From Hyphomicrobiales bacterium (GTDB taxonomy: Bacteria; Pseudomonadota; Alphaproteobacteria; Rhizobiales; TMED25), in assembly GCA_029245795.1 (NCBI GenBank), contig JAQWOP010000021.1:32731-96730 (forward strand): 64,000 nt of DNA. Reading direction: 5' to 3'. Positions 1 through 8,610 of this stretch are shown piece by piece. The notes beneath the pieces were generated by a model. The model worked only from the letters and a program-made list of their open reading frames with translations. It was not told the origin of the DNA and did no database searches. Position numbers and translations under genes: made by a program. Numbering within the stretch: position 1 is the stretch's first letter; each line of letters opens with the position of its first letter.

Positions 1-174
1 TGGAGATCCAGCTGGAGGTGGATGTAACCCAAATGTTTGTAATATATCGGGACGGTTTACGCCACTTGCTTGAATATTTATTAGGATTTCATCTTCATGT
101 GGTATTGGAATCTCTTTTTGAGTAAGAATAAGTTGGTTATTTTTACCATGATTAATAATATCTATAACTTGCAT
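1..174 (-). CDS. NAD(P)H quinone oxidoreductase / zinc-type alcohol dehydrogenase-like protein, N-terminal part (truncated by window edge)
   Basis: Reverse complement reads MQVIDIINHGKNNQLILTQKEIPIPHEDEILINIQASGVNRPDILQTFGLHPPPAGSP; the ASGVNRPDILQ motif is typical of the quinone oxidoreductase (PIG3-like) family. Confidence 0.75.
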   Translation of the reverse strand, partial: MQVIDIINHGKNNQLILTQKEIPIPHEDEILINIQASGVNRPDILQTFGLHPPPAGSP

Positions 175-222
175 ATTATCTTAAAAATTATTAAAAATTA
201 CAGAGAACAGAATTGAAACAGT

Positions 223-447
223 TTATTTGCTTAGCAAACCCTCAAATCTTTTATTAAATTTACTTACTCTTCCACCTCTATCAAGCAATTGCTGCGAGCC
301 TCCAGTCCATGCCGGATGACTTGATGGATCAATATCTAAAGTTAGTGTATCACCTTCAGATCCGTATGTAGAGAAAGTTTCATATTTAGTCCCATTTGTC
401 ATTACAACTTCTATTTTATGGTAATTTGGGTGACCTTCTTTTTTCAT
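223..447 (-). CDS. rpmE: 50S ribosomal protein L31; the ORF track start at 486 is probably too long, likely start is [10 protein letters not shown] at 447
   Basis: [19 protein letters not shown]...[13 protein letters not shown] is characteristic of L31. Confidence 0.9.
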   Translation of the reverse strand: MKKEGHPNYHKIEVVMTNGTKYETFSTYGSEGDTLTLDIDPSSHPAWTGGSQQLLDRGGRVSKFNKRFEGLLSK

Positions 448-531
448 CTTTAATCCTATAAATAAATCTATTAAATTTATATACATTAATATTATATTTA
501 TCTCAACCTTTAAATTATAAAGCTATTTATT

Positions 532-2016
532 TTAACTTTCTGTAAGTTTTATTTCAATTCTTCTATTCTTCTTATAAGCTTCCTCATTCTGTTCAGAATC
601 CAGTGGAATGAATTCACCTCTACCAGTTGCTGCAAGTCTATTTGCTGGGATACCTGTTCTATTAAGAAACTCAACAACAGAAATTGCACGGGCCGCTGAT
701 AGATGCCAGTTTGATTGATATCTAGAATTATTGATTGGTATTGAATCCGTATGCCCATCTATTCGAATTATCCAATTAATTTCAGGAGGAATTTCATTAA
801 TCAGATCTTGCACTGCCACAGATAATCGTGCGAGTTGTATTTGCCCTTCTATACCTATATTTGCTTCACCACTGGCAAATAATACTTCAGATTGAAATAC
901 AAACCTATCCCCTATTATTTTAATATCATCTCTGTTCCCGATAACCTTTTTTAACTTACCAAAAAATTCTGATCTATATTCTGATAATTCCTTTACTTTT
1001 CGCGCTAGTGCAACATTTAGTTTTTTACCTAGATCCGAAATTCTTGCTTGCTGTTCAACATCTTTTTGAGCTGATTCATCTAATAGAGCCTGTAAGGAGG
1101 TAATTTGTTTTTTTAATTCTAGCAACTGTATAGTTAACAATTTAAGGTTTTGGTCAGCAATCATTGCTTTTTTTCCAGTTGAGATTATTCCTTTTTTAAG
1201 TTTTTCGATTTTATTATTGCTATCAATTTCTTTATTTCTTAAATCAATTATTTTTTGTTCATTTTCTATATTTTCAATTTGTAAATCAGAAGATGATAAA
1301 TTTAGGTTGTCTAGTCTTTGAACATACTCTGATATTTTATCAGTATTTATTTTTTCTTTTTTTCTCAAATCTATAATTAACTGCTCTTTCTCATCCAGTT
1401 TCTTATTAACTAATTCTGTATTTTCAGTTAGTGCTAGAATCTCATTCTGGTATAGATTCATTTTTTTATTTTTATTTTTAAGTTCGGATTCTTTCATATT
1501 TAGTAACGATGAAATTTTGTTATTCTCAGAGACCAAACTAATAATTTTATTATTTCTCTCGGCTGATTCATCTCTTTTTGTATTAAATATATCAATCTGT
1601 TTATTCAGATTATCTTCTAAAATTATAATTTTATCTTCATAGTCATTATTAATTTGAGTAATTTCGTCTTGAAGCAATATTATTTTATCATTGGCAACTC
1701 CCAAACTTAATATCAAATCATTATTCTGATTTGTAAAGTCAGCTAAATCTGCTTCCAAGGATTGTATGCTATTCATAAGTTCTTGATTTTCAGCCTCCTC
1801 TAATGAAAGAAGAGATGATAATTCTTGAAGTTGATTTCTTAAATTAGATAGAGCATCATCTTTACTAGATATTTCCGTTGATAAATAAAATTGAGAGAGA
1901 ATAAAAACAGTGAGAAGAAAAATTATCACAAGTAATATTGTAGCCATAACGTCAACAAAACCGGGCCAATAATTAGCTGAATTAGTATCATTATTACGGC
2001 GACTGTTTCTTGGCAT
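532..2016 (-). CDS. MotB/OmpA-family protein: N-terminal TM helix, long coiled coil, C-terminal OmpA peptidoglycan-binding domain
   Basis: N-term WPGFVDVMATILLVIIFLLTVFILS; long K/E/N/L-rich coiled coil; C-term IDGHTDSIPINN...LSAARAISVVEFLNRTGIPANRLAATGRGEF...NRRIEIKL. Confidence 0.85.
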   Translation of the reverse strand: MPRNSRRNNDTNSANYWPGFVDVMATILLVIIFLLTVFILSQFYLSTEISSKDDALSNLRNQLQELSSLLSLEEAENQELMNSIQSLEADLADFTNQNNDLILSLGVANDKIILLQDEITQINNDYEDKIIILEDNLNKQIDIFNTKRDESAERNNKIISLVSENNKISSLLNMKESELKNKNKKMNLYQNEILALTENTELVNKKLDEKEQLIIDLRKKEKINTDKISEYVQRLDNLNLSSSDLQIENIENEQKIIDLRNKEIDSNNKIEKLKKGIISTGKKAMIADQNLKLLTIQLLELKKQITSLQALLDESAQKDVEQQARISDLGKKLNVALARKVKELSEYRSEFFGKLKKVIGNRDDIKIIGDRFVFQSEVLFASGEANIGIEGQIQLARLSVAVQDLINEIPPEINWIIRIDGHTDSIPINNSRYQSNWHLSAARAISVVEFLNRTGIPANRLAATGRGEFIPLDSEQNEEAYKKNRRIEIKLTES

Positions 2017-2046
2017 TATTTATCTCAACTCTTTGAGTGAAATTTC

Positions 2047-2949
2047 TTAATTATCATTATTTTTTTTAATTTCTTCAATAATTTTATTTTGAGCTTTGAC
2101 TTGTTCACCCAACATTTTTTCTAATGAAGTTTGTTGATCTTTTATCGTTTTACTTACATCTAGGAGTATATTACTCATATCTTTTATGTTCTTATTTAGA
2201 TAAAAATTCATTTTATTATCAGTCCTATCATCATTGATTTCTGTAACAGTTGATAGCCATTCTTCTAACTCATTATAAAATCTATTTTGAGCTTGATTAT
2301 AAATTAAATCGAAGAAACCGAGTATTAATGATCCAGATAATCCGAATAGAGATGAAGAAAATGCAATTGCCATACCAGATAGAGGAGACTCAAGGCCTGA
2401 TTTTAGCTCTTCAAACATCTCTGTTGCCTCACCAGCACCAATCGATAGAGAACCAATTGTTTGGCCTATTGAGTCTACCGTTAGCAGAAGCCCCCAAAAT
2501 GTTCCCAGCAAACCCAAGAATATTAGTAATCCAATCATATATCTAGAATATTCCCGTGCTTCATCAAATCTAAAGGATATTGAATCTAGAATAGATCGCA
2601 TAGATGTTGCTGATAGAGTTATTTCATATTTATGATCTAGCATCATTGTTGCCATAGGGGCGAGAAGAGATGGAGGAGATCCTATATCTGCATGGTAATC
2701 TCCATTTTGAAAATTATTTACCCATCTTACTTCACGAAATAATTTTATAGTTAAAAGCATTATATAGAGTATTCCAAAAGCCAGAACGGAAGCGATTATG
2801 CTATTTATTATTGGGTTAGCAAAAAATGCTTTAAGAAGATTTTCTTGGATCATGAACATGAACATTCCTATAATTACTAAAAAAAGGAACATTCTCAGAA
2901 GGTATATTCTTGGATGCGTGAAATTCTTTGTAATAGGGATATCAGTCAT
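2047..2949 (-). CDS. MotA/TolQ/ExbB-like proton channel protein
   Basis: Multiple TM segments with YMIGLLIFLGLLGTFWGLLLTV and SGMAIAFSSSLFGLSGSLILGFFD; adjacent to the OmpA-domain partner. Confidence 0.8.
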   Translation of the reverse strand: MTDIPITKNFTHPRIYLLRMFLFLVIIGMFMFMIQENLLKAFFANPIINSIIASVLAFGILYIMLLTIKLFREVRWVNNFQNGDYHADIGSPPSLLAPMATMMLDHKYEITLSATSMRSILDSISFRFDEAREYSRYMIGLLIFLGLLGTFWGLLLTVDSIGQTIGSLSIGAGEATEMFEELKSGLESPLSGMAIAFSSSLFGLSGSLILGFFDLIYNQAQNRFYNELEEWLSTVTEINDDRTDNKMNFYLNKNIKDMSNILLDVSKTIKDQQTSLEKMLGEQVKAQNKIIEEIKKNNDN

Positions 2950-2975
2950 AACTCGTAATACCTTAATTTAATTAT

Positions 2976-3767
2976 TTAGATGAGTTTGCTTGATAAATTG
3001 TCGTATATTTTTTCGTTTGATACAATAAAATAATTTGATTTAGTTTTTATGCCATTCTGAAGTGTATTATATTCGCCGCCTGATTCTTTTAGAACTAATA
3101 ATGCTGCATCAAGAAGATTTGGTTCTTCAATATAATTCATATATGCATTTAACTTACCTGCGGCAACTGAACAAATATTCAAGGCTGATGACCCAAATGA
3201 CCTAATTCCAATTGCAGAGTCCAATAATTCTTTTAAATTTTCATTATTAAAATGATCATAAAAATTATTGATATGATCTATACCAAGCAGACTATATTCT
3301 ATCTTTTGTTCACTTGATACTTGCATTCTAATATTATTATGAGTTGCGCCAATTCCTTTTTCTGCAATAAAGATATCATCTGTTATGGGATTATAAACAA
3401 TACTATTTTGTAATATATTATCTTTCTTATGAGCGATAGTTATACAAAAAAAAGGAATTGTGCGTTTGAAATTCAATTCTCCATCTAAAGCATTTATAAT
3501 AAAACAATTCTTACAATCATTAATATCTTTTTGATTTTCAGTTTTACTATCTCCTATTGAAAAAAATTCATAACTATTATTAGAATATTTATCTGTCAAT
3601 TCTTCAAGGATAATGGATTCAACCCTTTTCTTACTCTTTTGAACAAAATCATTAACGGATCTATTTGTATTTTGGAGGTTTTGAAGTTCACCAAAATCTC
3701 TTATGTATACTCTGGCGACATTTCTTACTAGTGCATACAAAATATTAGTGTTTGGGGAGCGCCTCAT
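2976..3767 (-). CDS. Inositol monophosphatase family protein with degenerate catalytic motifs
   Basis: IMPase-like layout (FIINALDGELNFKRTIPFFCITIAHK; VYNPITDDIFIAEKGIGA; LLDAALLVLKESGG); sits next to efp. Confidence 0.75.
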   Translation of the reverse strand: MRRSPNTNILYALVRNVARVYIRDFGELQNLQNTNRSVNDFVQKSKKRVESIILEELTDKYSNNSYEFFSIGDSKTENQKDINDCKNCFIINALDGELNFKRTIPFFCITIAHKKDNILQNSIVYNPITDDIFIAEKGIGATHNNIRMQVSSEQKIEYSLLGIDHINNFYDHFNNENLKELLDSAIGIRSFGSSALNICSVAAGKLNAYMNYIEEPNLLDAALLVLKESGGEYNTLQNGIKTKSNYFIVSNEKIYDNLSSKLI

Positions 3768-3771
3768 TTAT

Positions 3772-4335
3772 TTAATCAGCACGTTTAATATAGGATAAAT
3801 CATTGGTATCGATTATAACAGTTTCATCATTATTGATAAATGGCGGAACCATTACTCGTATATTATTTTCTAAGATTGCTGGTTTAGATGATGATGAAGC
3901 AGTTTGACGTTTAATAGCTGGCTCGGTATTTATAACTTTTAAAACAACAGTCTCAGGAAAAATAACTCCAACTGGTTTTCCATCATATAATTCAATTTGA
4001 ACAATCATACCTTCTTTTAAGAGTAATTTCTTTTCTTCAATTAGCTTCTCATCTAGGCTTATCTGTTCGTAAGTTTGATTATTCATAAATATTAATTCGG
4101 TGTCACTAGAGTAAAGATACTGATAATTTTCTGAGTCAATTCTTACTTTCTCAACAATTTCATCTGCACGGAATCTTTCGTTTAATTTAGTAGTATCCAT
4201 TATAGATTTTAATTCCACTTGATTAAAAGCTCCGCCCTTTCCTGGTTTAACAGCTTGCGCCTTAGTAACAACCCATAAAGACCCTTTATGCTCAAGGACA
4301 TTTCCAATTTTTATTTGATTTCCATTTATTTTCAT
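3772..4335 (-). CDS. efp: Elongation factor P
   Basis: MKINGNQIKIGNVLEHKGSLWVVTKAQAVKPGKGGAFNQVELKSI: KOW-like EF-P N-terminus. Confidence 0.95.
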   Translation of the reverse strand: MKINGNQIKIGNVLEHKGSLWVVTKAQAVKPGKGGAFNQVELKSIMDTTKLNERFRADEIVEKVRIDSENYQYLYSSDTELIFMNNQTYEQISLDEKLIEEKKLLLKEGMIVQIELYDGKPVGVIFPETVVLKVINTEPAIKRQTASSSSKPAILENNIRVMVPPFINNDETVIIDTNDLSYIKRAD

Positions 4336-4401
4336 TTTTTCCCCATATTTGCATCCTTATTCAATAAAGCAGGATAATATTTATTGAGATCACAGGCTAT
4401 T

Positions 4402-5337
4402 TTATTTCATAAACTCTGGTATTCGTAAATACGTTATACTATTTTTATTCATTCTAGGTCTAAAATTTGAATAATTTTTGACAGCAATTTCTTTTTTTTC
4501 TGGAGATACCACAGTCATATTCATATCCAATTCCACATCCGATATTCCAAGTTGTTTTGCCAAAAGGTAATATTCATAGGCTTTTATATCATTTTTTTTA
4601 ATACCTTCACCATAAAAATACATACTTGAGAGTTTCTGTAATGCTGGAGGATAAGCTTTTTGTGCAGATCTTTCAAGCCATAGTAAAGCAGTCTTCGTGT
4701 CCTTCTTTAATCCAATTTCATTTAGTATCATTATTGCATAATCGTGTTCAGCCTCAGTATAACCTTCATCTGCAAATTCAAACATCATATTTGCCGCTGT
4801 TTTTTTATCAATTTTTGTTCCAATTCCATGGATGAGATAATCAATAAGCTCGTATTTTGCTATAATTAGATTTAGATCACTAGATTCTTTGATATATCCA
4901 TAAGCTTTATTTTGGTCACTAATAGTACCAATTCCATATCTATGAAATATGGAAAGGTAATATTTTGAGTAGGCAACAAGAAAATTATTTTCAGTTTTTG
5001 CAATTTTGTAGAATAATTCTAGTGATTTGTTGACATCTATTTTGTAGTGAAGTAAGAGCTCAGCCATTTGAAACATTGAATTATAATTTCCATCATTAGA
5101 TGACTTATCATACCAATTTAAGGCTGAATCAATTTCATTTAGGCTTAGATATTTTTGGGCAATCCAAAATGACCAGTTATTATTTTCTGACGATTTATAG
5201 ATCTCTATTGCCTCATCAATATTGTCACTTATAAGAAGATTTCTAAATGCATCATCATTAATATTTGCTTTACTATCATTGGGGTTAAGAGACAGGAGTA
5301 GTATAAAGAATATTAATATAATTAAGAGTTTTGACAT
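4402..5337 (-). CDS. Sel1/TPR-repeat protein with signal peptide
   Basis: Repeated A..WY..S...G...A...L...Y..G units; hydrophobic N-terminus. Confidence 0.75.
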   Translation of the reverse strand: MSKLLIILIFFILLLSLNPNDSKANINDDAFRNLLISDNIDEAIEIYKSSENNNWSFWIAQKYLSLNEIDSALNWYDKSSNDGNYNSMFQMAELLLHYKIDVNKSLELFYKIAKTENNFLVAYSKYYLSIFHRYGIGTISDQNKAYGYIKESSDLNLIIAKYELIDYLIHGIGTKIDKKTAANMMFEFADEGYTEAEHDYAIMILNEIGLKKDTKTALLWLERSAQKAYPPALQKLSSMYFYGEGIKKNDIKAYEYYLLAKQLGISDVELDMNMTVVSPEKKEIAVKNYSNFRPRMNKNSITYLRIPEFMK

Positions 5338-5356
5338 GATAAGTGTTTCTTATTAT

Positions 5357-6382
5357 TTATTGATCTAATTCAATTGACCATTGACCAATAGATGCTAATC
5401 CATTCATATGAGCTCTATGTATAAAAGCATTTTGTGCTCTTGTAATATTCTCTTCTTTCCCATTCCATGCAATTAAAGCACTTTGTTGAAGGGCTCGACC
5501 GTATGAAAAACTTAGTTTTTGATTTGTTTTTTTTATACTATTCATGATAGACAAATGTTCAGTGGCTTGAATATCAGATTGACCTCCAGAAAGAAAGCAA
5601 ATTCCTGGCACTGAAGATGGAACATTATTTTCTAAACAATTTAAAGTCTGCTCAGCAACTTCATTTGGTGATGATTTTTCTTCACATTTTCCTCCAGGAA
5701 TTACCATATTAGGTTTTAAAATTATCCCATCAAGTTCAACTTTTGCTAAAGAAAGTTCTTCAAAAACTGTTTGTAAAGTCTTTGTTGTTATTTCTTTACA
5801 TTTATCAATATTATGGAATGATTTTTCTCCATCCATTAGCACTTCAGGTTCGACAATTGGAACTAACCCAGCTTCTTGGCACAGTGCCGAATACCTAGCT
5901 AATGCTTGACTATTTATCCTAATAGCGTAATCGGAAGGGGTACTATCTGATATATTTATTACTGCTCTCCATTTTGCGAATGACGCTCCTAATTTAAGAT
6001 ATTCATCAAGTCTTTCTCTTAGGCCATCTAGTCCTTCTGTAACTGTTTCGTGATTGAACATGGCTAGCTCTTTTGCGCCAGTATCAACCTTGATTCCAAT
6101 CAAAGTATCAGTTTCTCTTAGAAGATCAGTAATATTTTTTCCGTTCCGACATGTCTGTCTGATTGTTTCATCATATAATATCACTCCAGAAATATTATTT
6201 TCCATCGCATCTTTTGCATTAAATAACATTTCACGATAATCTCTGCGACTTTCTGCGGTACTTTCTTTATGTATTTGATTAAATCTTTTTTTTATTGTTC
6301 CATTACTTTCATCAGCAGCTAATATACCCTTCTTCTCTTCAACTAGCTTTTTTGCTATGTTCTGTATATTATTATTCATCAT
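5357..6382 (-). CDS. fda: Fructose-bisphosphate aldolase class I
   Basis: KKGILAADESNGTIKKRF, LDGIILKPNMVIPGGK (Schiff-base Lys) and SGGQSDIQATEHL motifs. Confidence 0.95.
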   Translation of the reverse strand: MMNNNIQNIAKKLVEEKKGILAADESNGTIKKRFNQIHKESTAESRRDYREMLFNAKDAMENNISGVILYDETIRQTCRNGKNITDLLRETDTLIGIKVDTGAKELAMFNHETVTEGLDGLRERLDEYLKLGASFAKWRAVINISDSTPSDYAIRINSQALARYSALCQEAGLVPIVEPEVLMDGEKSFHNIDKCKEITTKTLQTVFEELSLAKVELDGIILKPNMVIPGGKCEEKSSPNEVAEQTLNCLENNVPSSVPGICFLSGGQSDIQATEHLSIMNSIKKTNQKLSFSYGRALQQSALIAWNGKEENITRAQNAFIHRAHMNGLASIGQWSIELDQ

Positions 6383-6390
6383 TAAACTCT

Positions 6391-7572
6391 CTATTTTTTA
6401 TTAAGTATCGCACTTACACCAGGAAGAGTCTTACCCTCAAGCCATTCTAAAAATGCTCCCCCTGCTGTTGAAACATGCGTAAAATCTTCAATACAATTGG
6501 CTAGATTGATACCATAGACAGTATCACCACCACCCGCAACTGCCTTGATATTTTTAATTCTACAATTTCTAGCCAGTTCTTTTGCCACAGCAATCGTAGA
6601 TTGATCAAATGGCGGATATTCAATGGCACCAAGAGGACCATTCCAAATTACTGTTTTTGCAATTTCTAACTCACTTAATATAATTTTAATAGATTCTATT
6701 CCGAGGTCAAGAATCATATCATCAGGTTCAATTTCATCTAGATTTTTATTTTTAGAGAGTTCGCTCTTTGAAAAGGATTTTGAAACCTTCCCGTCAACTG
6801 GAAGTATTAACTTAACATTCTTTTCTTTAGCATTTTTCATTATATCTTTTGCAATATCTAAACTATCACTTTCATATAGAGAAGACCCGACATTTATATC
6901 TTTTGCACGCAGAAATGTATTAGCCATGGCTCCCCCAATTACCATTATATTTACTTTATTAATAAGATTTTTTAGAACAGATATTTTTGTTGATATCTTA
7001 GAACCACCAATTATTCCAATAAAAGGTTCTTTAGGTTTGTTAAGTGAGTTTTGGAGGGCTTTAATTTCTTTGGACATACATAATCCAAAATAACTTGGTA
7101 AAAATCTGGGTATTCCGCACAATGATGCATGTGATCTATGTGATACTGAAAAAGCATCATTTATAAATATATCTGCCATTTTGCTCAATTCTTCTGCAAA
7201 ACTCATTTCATTTTTCTCTTCTCTACCATCAAATCTTATATTTTCAAGCATAAAAATTTTTTCAGGATTATTATCTATTTTCTCCCCAATATTATCAATA
7301 AATTCAATTGGTTTTTGTATAATATTTTCAACTTCTTTTGCAACTGGCACCATTGATAATTTCATATCAATTTTTCCATTTGGCCTTCCTCTATGCGTTA
7401 AAATAATAATAGTAGCTTGTTTTTCGATCAAAGCTTTTATGGTTGGAATGGACTCATTTATCCTGGTAAAATCAGTTATTTTATTACCTTTTGTGGGAAC
7501 ATTGAAGTCAGTTCTTAGCAGAACAACCTTATTTTTAAGGTTTTCATCCATAAAGCTCCTGATCTTTGCCAT
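6391..7572 (-). CDS. pgk: Phosphoglycerate kinase
   Basis: VVLLRTDFNVPTKG...ILTHRGRP...NDAFSVSHRSHAS...AVAGGGDTVYGI. Confidence 0.96.
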   Translation of the reverse strand: MAKIRSFMDENLKNKVVLLRTDFNVPTKGNKITDFTRINESIPTIKALIEKQATIIILTHRGRPNGKIDMKLSMVPVAKEVENIIQKPIEFIDNIGEKIDNNPEKIFMLENIRFDGREEKNEMSFAEELSKMADIFINDAFSVSHRSHASLCGIPRFLPSYFGLCMSKEIKALQNSLNKPKEPFIGIIGGSKISTKISVLKNLINKVNIMVIGGAMANTFLRAKDINVGSSLYESDSLDIAKDIMKNAKEKNVKLILPVDGKVSKSFSKSELSKNKNLDEIEPDDMILDLGIESIKIILSELEIAKTVIWNGPLGAIEYPPFDQSTIAVAKELARNCRIKNIKAVAGGGDTVYGINLANCIEDFTHVSTAGGAFLEWLEGKTLPGVSAILNKK

Positions 7573-7587
7573 AAAATAGGTCCTTGA

Positions 7588-8610
7588 TTATAATAACTTT
7601 CCAATAAGAGAGGCTATATCACACATACGATGTGAAAAGCCCCACTCATTATCATACCAAGCCATTACCCTAACAAACCTCTTATTTAGAACTTTAGTTT
7701 GATCAATCGCTATTATTGCGGAATGATTATCATGATTTAAATCAATTGAAACAAGTTTTTCTTCTGTTATATCAATAATATTTTTTAGAATAGTTTTTGA
7801 AGCATCTATAAAAATCTGATTAATTTCTTCTATAGTGGTATCTCTTGAACAGGTGAATTTTAAGTCAATTACCGAAACGTTTGGAGTCGGAACACGCATT
7901 GCGACACCATCAATCTTCCCTTTTAGTTCTGGGAGCACTTCTCCAACAGCTTCAGCAGCCCCTGTAAAAGTTGGTATAATAGACTGTGCGGCTGATCTTG
8001 AACGATATAAATCCTTGTGGTTTCGATCTAATGTAGGTTGGTCGCCTGTGTATGAATGTATCGTTGTCATGAAAGCACTTTCAATACCAACTGAGTTATT
8101 CAAAACCATAGCAATTGGTGCTAGGGCATTAGTTGTGCAGGATGCATTCGATATAATGGTATGATTTTTACCTATATTTTTATGATTCACTCCAAAAACA
8201 GAGGTAATATCAGCTTTTAGAGCTGGCGCAGAGATTAAAACTTTCTTTGCCCCAGATTGTATATGCTTGATTGCTAAATCTTTATGATTAAATTTACCAG
8301 TGCATTCTAGAACTATATCTATATCTAAATCTTTCCATGGGAGTGTTTCTGGGTTTCTATTTGATAGCTTTTTAATATGTTTACCACTGATATTTATTGT
8401 TTCCATATCATAAATGTCAATATCTTTTGGAAACCTTCCGTGGACTGAGTCATATTTTAATAAATGTATATTTGTCTCTATTGACCCTGAATCATTTATA
8501 GCGATTACGTCAAGATTTTCTTTTCTATCTTCAACTATTGCTCTTAGAATATTTCTGCCAATTCTACCAAATCCATTTATTGCAATTTTTGTTACCATAA
8601 TTTCCACCAA
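7588..8610 (-). CDS. gap: Glyceraldehyde-3-phosphate dehydrogenase, type I
   Basis: KIAINGFGRIGRNILRA...SNASCTTNALAP...WYDNEWGFSHRMCD. A second Met (MVTKIAING) may be the real start. Confidence 0.96.
   Translation of the reverse strand: MVEIMVTKIAINGFGRIGRNILRAIVEDRKENLDVIAINDSGSIETNIHLLKYDSVHGRFPKDIDIYDMETINISGKHIKKLSNRNPETLPWKDLDIDIVLECTGKFNHKDLAIKHIQSGAKKVLISAPALKADITSVFGVNHKNIGKNHTIISNASCTTNALAPIAMVLNNSVGIESAFMTTIHSYTGDQPTLDRNHKDLYRSRSAAQSIIPTFTGAAEAVGEVLPELKGKIDGVAMRVPTPNVSVIDLKFTCSRDTTIEEINQIFIDASKTILKNIIDITEEKLVSIDLNHDNHSAIIAIDQTKVLNKRFVRVMAWYDNEWGFSHRMCDIASLIGKLL

Noticed and set aside
532-2949. Possible Zorya (ZorAB-type) anti-phage system
   Set aside because: No ZorC/ZorD/ZorE-like genes nearby; the long coiled coil is in the OmpA-domain partner rather than the MotA-like subunit; flanks are core genes.
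6623-7579. Plus-strand ORFs (156 and 132 aa) opposite pgk
   Set aside because: pgk on the minus strand is unambiguous; these read as shadow ORFs with low-complexity composition and no recognisable motif.
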